From: Sphaerolaimus hirsutus
Taxonomy: Eukaryota; Nematoda; Chromadorea; Monhysterida; Sphaerolaimidae
DNA: 64,000 bases
Direction of reading: 5' to 3'
Assembly (NCBI GenBank): GCA_964036195.1
Contig: OZ038450.1
Coordinates: forward strand, 32,040,612-32,104,611
Below are positions 11,750 through 23,364 of the stretch, one piece after another. A model generated the notes under the pieces. It did no database searches. It was not told the DNA's origin and saw only the letters and a program-made list of their open reading frames with translations. Numbering within the stretch: the first letter of the stretch is position 1; each line of letters begins with the position of its first letter. Made by a program: the position numbers and the translations under genes.

Positions 11750-12398
11750 ATAGCTTGTCATTCATTGTTTTTAACGTGTGTTTTGCATTGCCCGATCACA
11801 AACCGCAGCTTTGTCATTTACGTTCTCTGTAAACTCAAATTCCGGGGAATATTTCGATGGGAGGAGGTTATAAATTCATACAGGCCATTTTGACGGAGGG
11901 TATTTCGAGGAAATAGGGTACATAGATATAGGTATTTACAAATCCCCAACACACAGTAAAGTAATTCATGTTCTCAACTTTCTCTGGTTCCATTGGCATA
12001 AGTGACATTCAGTGACCCTTGGCGCTTGGCGCCCTTTTCCCGTGGCACCCTTGGTAGTCTTCGAAATAATAAGCCCCCCTCGAAATACCCCCTCCCTCGT
12101 TTAACCCCCCCCCCCCTCAAAATTCTCACTCTTAAACAATCACCCCCGGGGGGTATTTCGAGGAAATACGGTAGGTAGGTACTCATAAACCCTTCCCTAA
12201 CATCTCTCAATCATCAGTTTTAGCGTGTGTTCTGCATTGTACAGATCAGTATTTGTCATGTACGTTCTCTTTACACTCAATTTTAGGGGGTATTTCAAGG
12301 GGGCGAAGTTTATTATTTCCTCAGCCAAATTTTAAAGGGGGTATTTCGAGGGGGGCGGGTTAATTCAAGGGAGGGGGTTAATTCGAGGTAATACGGTA
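11750..12398 (-). mobile_element. Rearranged C-run MITE fragments
   Basis: At least three partial family copies occur, with right-end motifs GAAATAGGG (about 11910), GGAAATACGGTA (about 12172) and GGTAATACGGTA (about 12397). Intact left ends are absent. Confidence 0.6.
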
Positions 12399-12486
12399 TA
12401 TACATATTTTTGGCACTAGAGCTTTTAGCAATTGGCACCATTGTCCTCTATCCCATTGGTGTTTTTGCATTGATTAGATAGGTGTA

Positions 12487-12760
12487 TTGATGGAATGGCG
12501 TCATGGCGCTGGCGCCCTCTAATGGCGCCAAAGGGCGCCTGCGACATGGCGCCATTGGCTCCTGGCGCCTTTTTCTGTGGCGCCATTTGGCGCAATGGCG
12601 CCCTTGGCCCTTGGCGCCATTTTTGCTGGCGCCAATTTGGCGCCCATCGCCATTGTTTTGGATGGCGCCAGACATGGCGCCATTAGCTTTGGCGCCCCAC
12701 GCCATATTATTGAATGGCGCCTGGCGCGATTTTTCCTGTCGCTTTTCCATCACTAGATAG
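12487..12760. mobile_element. GGCGCC-type hAT-like MITE
   Basis: A GGCGCC-rich array of about 260 bp ends in GCTTTTCCATCACTA, the inverse of the TAGTGATGGAAAAGC end seen elsewhere. The left end is degenerate. Confidence 0.6.
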
Positions 12761-12860
12761 ATACCATGGTGCTTTTGGCGCTTTGCACTATATTCATGCG
12801 GTGCCATTGGACCAGCGCCAAGGGCGCCATGGTGCCATTGACGAAAGGGGTGCCAAGCGC

Positions 12861-13947
12861 TAGGGTTTAAACGGGACCCCGATCTCGAATCCTGAGAAAT
12901 TTCGGGAATTTGTGGTCTCGATCCCGATCCCGAAACCTCAATCCCGATCCAAGATTTGAAAAAGCCAATCCCGATCCTGATCCCAATCCCGAGATTTTGA
13001 AAATCCCAATCCCGATCCCAAAAAATGCCCAAATCCTGATCCCTGAAAAATTCACAGACACAAAAGGTGCCAGAAATGGCACTTTTAAAGGACCATTTTG
13101 TATGCAGTTTGCAAAAATTTTGCGCGCAAGTGCACATTTCCGCACCTCCCTCGGGTCGGAATAAGTTCCAACGCAGAACAAAATTGTGTCGCGCAGTTTC
13201 TGCGCGACACAATTTTGTCGTGCAGCGCAGGTAGTGATGGGAGGGCGCTGTGGCGCTGGTGCCATTTAAGGGCGCCAGAGTGTTGTACCATTGCAGCACT
13301 TGTGCACAACACACATTTTGTCGCGCAGTTTTTTGCGCAACAAAAGTTTGTTGTGCACAAGTGGTGCAATGGTACGACACTCTTGGCCCTTAAATGGCGC
13401 CAGCGCCATGGCGCCCTTCCATCACTATCTGCGCGACAAAATTGTGTCGCGCAAAAACTGCGCGACACAATCTTGTTCTGCGTTGGAAATTCCCGTGAGC
13501 CACCTCATCTATACATCTCTTGCATGGGCATGGACACCACTACAAATGGACTTGATTCAGTGCCCATTACCATAGTTTAAGGTTAATACACATGCTTTAT
13601 ATGGTAGACAGGTGTGTGAATGACAATGCCAGGCAGCCCATTGCGCAGTGCCTGAATGAATCTATAGCATTGTTTTGAATGCCACTTTAATCCAACATTT
13701 CTGGTATCTTTGGTTTTTGGTGTTTTTGGTCATTTTGTGAAATATCAGGAAATAAACCCCTGAAAACCAATTTTTAGGTCTAAATCCCGATCCTGAAAAA
13801 ACGCCAATCCCGATCCCAATCCCAATCCCAAAAGGTCAATCCCGATCCCAATCCCAATCCCAAAAAGTCAATCTCGATCGCGATCCCGAAAACTCAAAAA
13901 GCCAACCCTGATCCCAATCCCGAAAAGTCAATCCCGTTTGAACCCTA
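12861..13947. mobile_element. hAT-like element with ATCCCG arrays, TAGGGTTTAAACG ends
   Basis: The left end TAGGGTTTAAACGGGA and right end TCCCGTTTGAACCCTA are near-perfect inverted repeats. Flanks CCAAGCGC (12853-12860) and CCAGGCGC (13948-13955) agree at 7 of 8 positions, as expected for an 8-bp hAT-type duplication. ATCCCG/ATCCTG arrays occupy both subterminal zones, and a palindromic element (13163-13490) sits inside. The Gly/Ser/Asp/Arg-rich frames are array translations. Confidence 0.8.
13163..13490. repeat. Nested perfect-type palindrome with a GGCGCC core
   Basis: The outer arms start TTCCAACGCAGAACAAAA and end with its inverse (TTGTTCTGCGTTGGAA). Each arm is itself a hairpin of GTGTCGCGCAG and CTGCGCGACAC. 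The centre is a TAGTGATGGGAGGGCGC...CATCACTA unit, also inverted-repeat bounded. The ORFs on both strands are cross-readings of the same palindrome. Confidence 0.8.
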
Positions 13948-13949
13948 CC

Positions 13950-14437
13950 AGGCGCCGGTAGCGCCGCACAAAAAGGGCGCCGGCCATCAAATGGCGCCAT
14001 TCCGTCCCTGCGGCAGCCTGGTATCATAAATTTCAGGCACCCTGTAGTTTTCTCAATTGAGCGGTGCATTTTGAAAAATTTTATTAAGTCTATCACCGAT
14101 TTACGATTTACGAAATACCATTGCGATATCAGTATAATTGCTAGTTCGTCGTGATAATTTATGGCACAAAATTTTATTACAACATTTGACAATTAAATTG
14201 CCTTTATTACCGCGCTGGCCCCCCAGATTCAATTAGAAGGGAAGATATGGCATTTAACTCCAAATACCGTATATCCTCGAATAAGTCCCCCGGGCGGAAG
14301 GTAACCGGTTTTACGAGCTAGCGAAATGTAAAAAGTGTTCACCTCGATTCAAGTGACGCATTTTTGAATGGGAAACCAACAATACAATTTGAATTTGCAC
14401 AATAGAATGTCATCTTACAGTCAACAAAATGATAATA
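13950..14437. other. Mixed non-coding block
   Basis: A short GGCGCC fragment (13955-14010) and a C-run family left end ATACCGTATATCCTCGAATA (about 14268) are visible. Nothing else is recognised. Confidence 0.4.
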
Positions 14438-15120
14438 CCGTATTTCCTTGAAATACCCCCCCCCTCGAAATACCCCCCCCCCTCAAAATGGACACTATGA
14501 ACTTATACCCCCCCCCCTCAAATTTAGTGTATAGAGAACGTAAATGACAAAGGCTGCGGTTTGTCATCTGGTTAATGCAAAACACACGTTACGAACGATG
14601 ACTCTGTTATACTCGGCGTACCTGATACTCTGCCCTCGCACTGATTTATGTCTCGCGTTGGGAGCGCGCCAATGATGATAAAGCTTGTGATTTTTGTATA
14701 AAAAAATCAAAAAATCATACTTATGAAAAAGTTAACGCATAGCGTTATAACAGAGATGACTTTTTCAACTTTTATGAAATTCGCATGCGTAAAAAAATCG
14801 TTGGCACGCTTCCAGCGGGAACCACGCGTGCAGGGTGTAAAGTGACTCGAGTATATGTGAGAACAGTGATTATACGTCTACACACTTATACAAGTCTTTA
14901 GAGTCTTATAAATGGCGATTTTTGTTGCATTTTCGACGTCTGCGTGCGTTTCAGACGACAATTTAGTACTTGGTTTTCAAAAAATTTCAGGCGAAATAAT
15001 TAACCCCCCCTCGAAATAACCCTCCCCCCTCGTTTAACCCCCCCTCAAAATTCTCACTCTGAAAAAATAAACCCCCGTGGGGGTATTTCGAGGGGGGGGG
15101 GGTATTTCGAGGAAATACGG
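14438..15120 (+). mobile_element. C-run MITE with an internal insertion
   Basis: The termini CCGTATTTCCTTGAAATA and TTTCGAGGAAATACGG are flanked by TA. At 683 bp it is about 235 bp longer than other full copies. The extra sequence lies near 14600-14840 and contains 'cgcgttgggagcgcgcc' and 'tactcg'/'cgagta' words that pair across it. Confidence 0.75.
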
Positions 15121-15231
15121 TATATTAAAAATATGTGGATACAACAAATGGAACATGGTTTTCGTGCAGTGTACATCATTTCTAATGATGCAATCTTCAC
15201 ATCGGTGCGAGGTGAGTCACATCACATCTAA

Positions 15232-18200
15232 TCGTGAACTGCCTCACTTCGCATCAAAACCTAATAAAGTGTCTCTGCCCCACTTCTAATCAAGTACTGA
15301 CTCATTTCTCATCAAAAATACTTCACTCCACATCGAAACTTTTAATTTTAATTGAGCTATTGCCCCACTTGTGCAGTAGTTGAGTGAACTTGCTACAAGT
15401 TCTCAACTAGTAAAATACACTTGTAATGCGTCACTTCCGCTCCAATATTTTATTCCCGCAAGCAAGATTTCTCATCAATATTTCCGCTCTGCGTATGGTG
15501 CTTACTTTTTTATTTATTTTAGTTTGTGACCAGGGTTTGTTTTAGTAAAATTCTTTTCACTTAAACTGTAGTTTAATTGTATAAATAGTGTCGTTGTTTT
15601 TTCATTTTATTCATGTTTCATTTTATTTTATTCTTCAATTTTCCATTTTATTTTTATCTTATTTTTATTTTTTTCTCGTGAGATTTGGCCAACGCAGGGG
15701 GCAGTCCCAAGCCCTGTAAAGTGTAAAGTAAAGTGTCAAATGTAAAGTCAAATGCAAAGTAAAGTGTCAATCAGAACAATAACGAAAAGATTTTATTGCT
15801 GAACTTTGCATGACAATTGACACTTTACTTTGCATTTGACTTTACATTTGATACTTTACTTTACACTTTACAGGGCTTGGGACTGCCACCTGGTGCTTAC
15901 TGCGTCACTTCACACCATGCTTGTAAACTGTTTCCGCATCAAGTTTACTTTTCATTTATGAGATAAGTTGACCTATCTAGTTTGTAACAATTCATTTTTA
16001 ATCATTTCCAAACATTTCCCAACATACCGAAATTTATAAGAAAACAAAAACTACATGAACACCATGTGGTTTTGAGACTGTCATCTACAATAGAAATATG
16101 TCGGCACACATTACCTAGATTCAGAGAAATTCATTAAGCATACAGAACTGTAAGCACAGTCAACAAAAAAGCTACAAAAGTCCGTTATCCGTTGTATCAG
16201 TACTAAATACGTTACTCGTTACTAAATGATGCAGTCAACAGTCACAGTTCCATAAATCACAACAATCACCAAAGTTACCAAATAAGTTACGTTTGCCATT
16301 TTCGTCTTCCGCTCCACGCTTCTTTGTCCCAGTATTATTTATACGCTTGCCGATCAATTCTTCTGGGGGCAGTCCCAGACCCTGTAAAAAGCCCTGTAAA
16401 ATGTCAATTGTCATGCAAAGTGTCCAAAGTCATGGAAAATACCCTGTAAAATGGCAACCGAGTTGCCACGCGGCAGGCATTTTCCATGACTTAGACACTT
16501 TGCGTTACATTTTACATTTTACAGGGCTTTTTACAGGGCGTGGGAGTGGCACCTGGAGCCATTTTGACACTCGTTTCACTATTGTTGAAACTGCAGAGAG
16601 TAAATTTTGTAATTTTGATGGAGGAGCTGTTTTTGCTATTATCAGCACTATATTATTGAATTATAATAATGACACCATTTTGGCAGTAAATCTCGGGGTA
16701 AAATTTCTCAAAAATCAGCCCAGATTGTAGATAGCTGAGGGTGTGGAGTTCCGGTGATACTATCCAGAAATTTCGTCACTGGGATAGTTGGAACGATTTC
16801 TTCCCCCCCCCCCCCGATTAGAGACCCCTGCATATGGGAAATTTATGGACTTGTCGACTTTTGGAAAATTATGAAAAATGTGCATGAGTAGCCCCAGATG
16901 AATTTTCCAGGCCTAACTCAAAATTTTCATATTTTGGACATGTCGACTTTTAAAATTGGACGCCTCAAATGTATGTATAGGTATACAGATAAAACCAACC
17001 TGTTTGGGCACATTTATTACCAGTTTTAGGCATGTAAAAGTCTACCTAATCTTTACTATTGTCATTCGCGAAAATTTCTGACAATAATAATAACCCCCTT
17101 CGAATTAACCCCCTTGAATGACGCCCCTCGAATTAACCCTCCACCCCGTCAAAATTTGCTGGCAAAATAGTAAACCACCTGGGGCTATCTTGAGGGAATA
17201 CGGAACCTATATAAAGTAGATAAAAATAGTAAACACACCTTCAATTCAGTGAATTGTACAGTCACAAGTAGAAGCGGGATACACTTTGATTGCATTGAAC
17301 TTCACGGCATGCTTTTATAGTCTGGTCACGCCCCAGCAAATATTACACATTAGTGATTTTACGATTTTGGCAAAATACGTCGTCATTTCTTTGCATGCAC
17401 ATCAATGTCGTCTAATTTAATCAATTCAATGAAATTATCGGCGCATTAATTTTAATATTCCTTCGGTACCGGGCCGCTCCGGGTTAGTTGGTTGACAACG
17501 ATTATACAAGGTGTCCCTTATATTTTACAATGTTTGCGAACTTGAATTGATGGAGGAAAGGCACCAGAAAAATGGTGCGAAATGCCAGGAGTAGTGATGT
17601 AAAAGCGCCATGGCGCTAGCGCCAAAGAAAAAAGCACCGTGGCGCTTTTGGCGCTTGGCGCTATTTGGCGCCTGGGCCAGCTTGGCTCTGGCGCCATGCC
17701 CATGGAAAGCACCATGGCTAGGGTGTCAAATTTCCGTTTTTCGTTTTCCGGAGGCAATTTTTTTCCGTTTTCTGTTCCCGTTTTCAGATGCTGAATTTTT
17801 TTCCGTTTTCCATTCCGTTTTCTGGCCACTTTTTTTCCATTTCCGTTTTTCCGGTTCATTATCTGTTTTCCAGCTAAATTTCCAGTTTTTCCGCTTTTTT
17901 TCCATTTTCCGCCTCATTTTACATTTTTCTGGCTCAACTTTCTGTTTTCTGTTCCAGCCAAACTGGTAAACATTCATGCAGATTGTCAATTATGTAAGTT
18001 GTTTCTGTTTCCAGCAAAATTTCTGAAAATTTTTTACACTTCCAGCAAAATTTCAGCAAATTTTATCCATTTTCTGGCAAAATTTCAGCAAATTTTCCCA
18101 GTTCCATGCAAATTTCATTTTTCCGTTTCCATTTTTTCGGTCCCTTTTTCCGTTTTCCGCCCACTTTAAAATTTTTTCCATTTGTAAACGTATAATCAAA

Positions 18201-19545
18201 AATTTGCAGCACCTATCGGCACAAAAATTGGAGTAAACGAGTGCGTAAAGAACCGCACATTTTAATTTTCCTTTTTTTATCTTTCCATTTTCTTTTTTAA
18301 TATTTTCATTTCTCGGTCACTCCGTACAAGAACAAAATATAACTTTCCAATTTTGTAGGATGATATGTCTGTCGACTATACATATTGACATATTTACGAC
18401 CCACTGTGCACCGTTTTTCTACCGCATTTAAGATGTATCGCACTAAGTAAGATGTTGAATTTCATTGACGCTCAGCGAAGCGTCACATATTTAAGTGGAC
18501 CAAACCTGTAATTAGTTTTTATGTTTGGATGTGCGCGGCCGTTTTTGTCAAAAATACCCAAAAACCGGCTTTGACCTGCGCTGCCTCTGAGCACAACAAA
18601 ATTCCTTCGTAAGTTATTTCAAGGTCACGGGAAATTATACAGTTGAGTTCCTGTATTTATTAGAAATAGTTAGGTAGACTATTTTACCTATATTTATTAG
18701 AAATAGTTAATAGTGTGAAATCGACATGTGGGTAAAATGTGTATATTTACATTAAATAAAATGTGTTTTAGTAATGAAAATGACTATTGTGTGGGAAAAT
18801 CACGCTTCCAAACGTAGTAGTTTATTGAACTTTAATATCAACTACCGTCTTTCCTCGAAATACCCCCCCGCTCGAAATGCCACCCCCCTCGAAATACCCC
18901 CCCCCCCCTTCAAAACGGGCACTATGAATTTACCCCCCCCCCGCTCGAAATACCCCCCCCTTCGAAATGCCACCCCCTCGAAATACCCCCCCCTCAAAAT
19001 GGGCACTATGAATTGAACCCCCCCTCGAAATACCCCCCAAATACCCCCCAAATTTGGTGTATACAGAACGTACATGACAAAAGGTGCGGTTTGTGATCGA
19101 GGCAGTGCAGAACACACTTAAAAACTAGGACTGTGTTCCGTGAGAACAGTGTTTATACCGTCTTCATAGATCTACAAGTCTATAGAAGAGTCATAAACGT
19201 TTCAAACGACAATTTTGTACTGGGAGTTCCAAAAATTTCTGGCGAAATAATAACCCTCCCTCGAAATACCCCCCCTCGTTTTACCCCCGCACCCCTCAAA
19301 ATTTCCACTCGGGGGGTAATAAACCCCCCGGGGGTAATTCGCCAGTGCCAAATGTAAACGTCCATGTAAATGACCATGTAAAATGTCAAATGTCATGCAA
19401 AGTGTCAAAAGTCATGGAAATAACGCTGCAAATAGCAACCGAGTTGTCATTTTGGAAGGGGGCATTTTCCATGACTTTTGACACTTTGCATGACATTACA
19501 TTGACATTTTAGAGGGCATTTTACAGGGTCTGGGACTGCCCCGCG
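15232..19545. repeat. Segmental duplication, copy 2
   Basis: The segment 15389-19545 is nearly identical to 5271-9345. The preceding 15232-15388 is shared with 25559-25725 rather than with copy 1, so copy 2 keeps more of the ancestral left side. The same foldbacks, GGCGCC and TTTCCG fragments and C-run MITE occur inside. No gene is supported. Confidence 0.9.
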
Positions 19546-19845
19546 GGGCTAGTTCTGGGTGTGGCAAAGAACTTCACTATTCACTTTACTTTTTACTCTT
19601 CCATTCTCTTTTAACTTTCCATTAATCATTTTACTTTTTTGTAAACTTTCCTCTTAAATTTGGCTTTACTCTTCACTTTTAAATTTACTGTTCGGAAACG
19701 GGGCGCCAGGCGCCAAAGCGCCAGAATGGATATTTAGGTGTGTACATGATCATTCCTTTTTTCGCTGCAGTGCACACATTATTCACTCATTCATTCACTT
19801 TTCCAGGGTCTATCAACAAAAACAAGACAAAAAATACCAAAAATA
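19546..19845. other. Unassigned pyrimidine-rich sequence
   Basis: 'ttacttt' and 'ttcactttt' words dominate, with a short GGCGCC fragment at about 19697. No gene. Confidence 0.4.
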
Positions 19846-20292
19846 CCGTATTACCTCGAAATACCCCCATGGGGGTTTATTATTTCGCCAGCAAAATTTG
19901 AGGGGGGGTTAATTCGAGGGGGGGGGTTATTCGAGAGGGGGTCTTATTATTTCGTCAGAAATTTTCATAAGGATCATAGTAAATAGTAGGCATTTGCATG
20001 CACAAAACAGGTAATAAATGTGTCCAAACAAGATATAGGTATTTGGACATAAAAACGTAGATTAGCTACACAAACATGTCCATGTGTAGCTGCAATACGG
20101 ATAAACAGTAATATACATCATGTACATTGCATACATGACGTATTTATTATGTACATGACGTACATCATTCCGAAGGGGGGGGGGTATTTCGAGGGGGGGG
20201 TTATTATTTCCCCAGCCGATTTTGAGGGGGGGGGGTTAATTCGAGGGGGGGGGGGGGTTAATTCAAGGGGGGGATAATTCGAGGTAATACGG
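19846..20292 (-). mobile_element. Full-length C-run MITE
   Basis: The termini CCGTATTACC and GGTAATACGG are flanked by TA (19844-19845 and 20293-20294). The interior includes 'catgtacattgcatacatgacg', also present at 23040-23110 in the element at 22935-23364 in inverse orientation. Confidence 0.85.
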
Positions 20293-20424
20293 TAGTCTGC
20301 ATAAATACAATCATACTCATATACAAAATACATATCATACAGTCATACTCACGCGCGATGAAAATGGTCGTTGAAAAATAATTCACTTCAAATATCCCAA
20401 CTTGCATTTCACTAAAGTACAGGG

Positions 20425-20850
20425 TCGGGCTGAAAAGTCCCCGGGCAGCCATTCGCGCTAGGGGTAAGCTACGGTTATAAAATTTTAACACGTTAATATA
20501 TCAGGTGTTTCGAGTTTTCACCAAAAATTTCACCCCTCTAGCTCCACCCACTGCGGAACTGTGGGGGTTACAATTTCGGTCATTTTGCACTGATGTACAA
20601 ATGGTGCTCTAGCTCAACGCTGCTTTAAGTTGTGATCATGAAACTTTGGCTAGTGTAAGCCACCAGTGTTGGCAATGTGCTGATAGTATTCAACACTTTC
20701 ATCAACATCATTGCTATTAAGGTAAAATTAATATGCAGATCAGGGTGATGTGCAAGAAACGTGGGAACTGTGATGGATGTTTTTGGTGATCATCTGAGAT
20801 CGTGTTGTATTGCAGTGATTTTAATGTTGTTTTGAAATGTGCAGTATGAT
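20425..20850 (-). repeat. Half of a large foldback repeat
   Basis: This is the reverse complement of about 47560-47975, from 'gctgaaaagtccccgggcag' through 'tcatgaaactttggc' to 'tgttttgaaatgtgcag'. Only one arm is present here. The full foldback is at 47270-47975. Confidence 0.75.
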
Positions 20851-21453
20851 TGATAAAAAGATGAATTTAGTTGTTGCTCACTGTTGTTTGAGTGTTTTAG
20901 AAATGTGTAGAAGACAATATTGGTCAGTGTTAGTGTGTCAAAAATTTTTTTACGGAAAACCGAAAACGGAAAGGTAAAAAAATTTCAGTTTACGGAAAAT
21001 GGAAAACGGAAAGGTAAAAAAAAAATTTCTGTTGGAAAACAGAAAACGGAAAGGTAAAAAAAATTTCACTCAGCGGAAAATGGAAAACGGAAAGGTAAAA
21101 AAAAATTATTGGCTATTTACACAGGTCCCGGCCGGGGACCGGGACTAGTGATGTAAAAGTGATGTACTAGCGCTTGGCGCCTTTTTGCAGTGGCGCCATT
21201 GGCGCTTGGCGCCGAGACATCCAAAAGCGCCATGGCGCTTTTGGCGCTTGGCGCTATAATGCCGTGGCGCCATTGGCGCTTGGCGCTCACACTTTAAAAA
21301 GCGCCAAAAAAGCGCCATACCATCTGTGTACGATTTCGATAGGTGGCATCAAATATGCCATCAAAATATGAGATGATTGTTTTTTTGTTCCATCCAATTT
21401 CCCATCAAATAACGATTATGGTTCACACATCCAAATTTCATGATTTTAATATA

Positions 21454-22795
21454 CCGTATTTCCTTGAAATACCCCCCTCGAAATACCCCCCCACAAATTG
21501 GACACTATGAAAGAATTACCCACCCCCTCGAAATACCCCCCCTAATTGTATGTAAAGGGAACATATTAGGTTGTAAACTAAAAAACCTTATTTTTTTGCG
21601 ATTTCACATTCATGCGTCCCATTTTGTTGTACATTGGCGGATGTTAATGCTGTTCTAGTATGTTGGGGTTTGGGGTTGGGGCTATGACGAAAATTTTTTG
21701 TTTCCTCGAATAATCCCCCAGTCCCGAGATAAGTGGGGTCTATAAAGAGGTGGTCGTTTTGAATGGCCAATCTGGATGTTGGACGGATATTTGAAGCTCC
21801 ATACATCAGCAATTTCTGGGCCGATTTGGGTCGATCAACGCTTAAAATGATCAGTAAAACTTGCGGATTCCATTTTTGTTGTCGGATTAGTGATGTAAAT
21901 TAAGCAAATCTTCTCCCATCAGAGATGCGTAAAGGATATGCATATGGAGAAGTTGCATTCCCGCCGCTTTATGCGGTTACCTTTTCCTATAGTTAGGACG
22001 CTAAATTTCAAAGTGCTATAACGTTTGATTGGAAAGAGATATTAAAAAATTTTTTTGCGTCAGATGAATTCTCTTTATCTACAGTTTATGATAGCATGGT
22101 CAGAAACACAAATTTCTGGTGTTGAAAAACCGGGTCAAATCAGCATACAAAATTCAAACATCACTAATCCGACCACAAAAATGGAATCTGTGGGTTTTAC
22201 CAATTATTTTAAGTGTTAACTGATTCAAATCGGCCTGGAAATGGCCGATTTATGGAGCTTCAAAGTCAACGTCCAGATCGGCTTTTCAAAATGACCACCT
22301 TTTTATAGACCCCCATTATCTCGGGACTGGGGGATTATTCGAGGAAACAAAAAGATTTCGTCATAGCCCCAACTCCAAACTCCAACATACTCGAACGGCA
22401 TTAATATCCGCCAATGTACAACAGAATGGGACGCATGAATGTGAAATCGCAAAAAAATTAAGGTTATTTAGTTTACAACCTAATACATGACTAAAGCTGC
22501 GGCTTGTGATCCGGGCAATAGAGAACAGACGTTAAAAAGAACCACTGTGTTACGTTAGAACCTTTTTATACCATCTACATACTTATGTAGGTGTATAGAC
22601 TCTATCACATGGTGTTTATTGGTGTATTTTTCGACGTGTGCGTACGTTACAAACGACAAATTTGTACCGGTATTTCAAAAAATTTCTGGCGAAATAATAA
22701 GCCCCCCCCTCGAAATACCCCCCTCGTTTAACCTCCCCCCCTCAAAATTCTCACTCTGAAACAATCACCCCGGGGGGGATTTCGAGGAAATAGGG
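21454..22795 (+). mobile_element. C-run MITE (layer 4) containing a foldback
   Basis: The left terminus CCGTATTTCCTTGAAATA and a slightly mutated right terminus GAGGAAATAGGG are both flanked by TA. The family body is split by the 918-bp foldback. Confidence 0.75.
21566..22483. mobile_element. 918-bp foldback element (layer 5)
   Basis: The ends TTAGGTTGTAAACTAAA and TTTAGTTTACAACCTAA are inverted repeats with TA immediately outside (21564-21565 and 22484-22485). Pairing continues through about 400 bp per arm, including 'cctcgaataatcccccagtc' and its inverse. No protein is encoded. Confidence 0.85.
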
Positions 22796-22934
22796 TAACT
22801 AGCACAGCTTCACTTGCTTTGAACGAGTAACCTACAGAAACGTATTGCATTCGGAATAAAACTACCTACCTATATAGATAGCATGCTGAATGTACACGTT
22901 ACAAACAATTTATGTATCTATCATATCACAACTA

Positions 22935-23364
22935 CCGTATTACCTCGAATTATCCCCCCTTGAATTAACCCCCCCTCGAATTAACCCCCCCCCTCAAAAT
23001 GGGCTGGGGAAATAATAACCCCCCCCTCGAAATACCCCCCCCCGCTTCGGAATGATGTACGTCATGTACATAATAAATACATCATGTATGCAATGTACAT
23101 GATGTATATTACAGTGAATTTGCATTGCAGCTACACATAGACTAGTTTGTGCAGCTATCTACGTTTTTATGTCCAAATATATCCTGTTTGGACACATTTA
23201 TTATCTGTTTTGGGTATGCCTACTATTTACTACGATCCTTACGAAAATTTCTGACGAAATGATAAAACCCCCCCTCGAATAACCCCCCTCGAATTAACCC
23301 CCCCCCCCTCAAATTTTGCTGGCGAAATAATAAACCCCCATGGGGGTATTTCGAGGTAATACGG
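22935..23364 (+). mobile_element. Full-length C-run MITE
   Basis: The termini CCGTATTACC and GGTAATACGG are flanked by TA (22933-22934 and 23365-23366). It lies inside the GGCGCC-type element. Confidence 0.85.

Noticed and set aside
12448..13380. 310-codon minus-strand frame
   Set aside because: It reads through a GGCGCC array, a palindrome and an ATCCCG array; the peptide is repeats and the same arrays give open frames on both strands.
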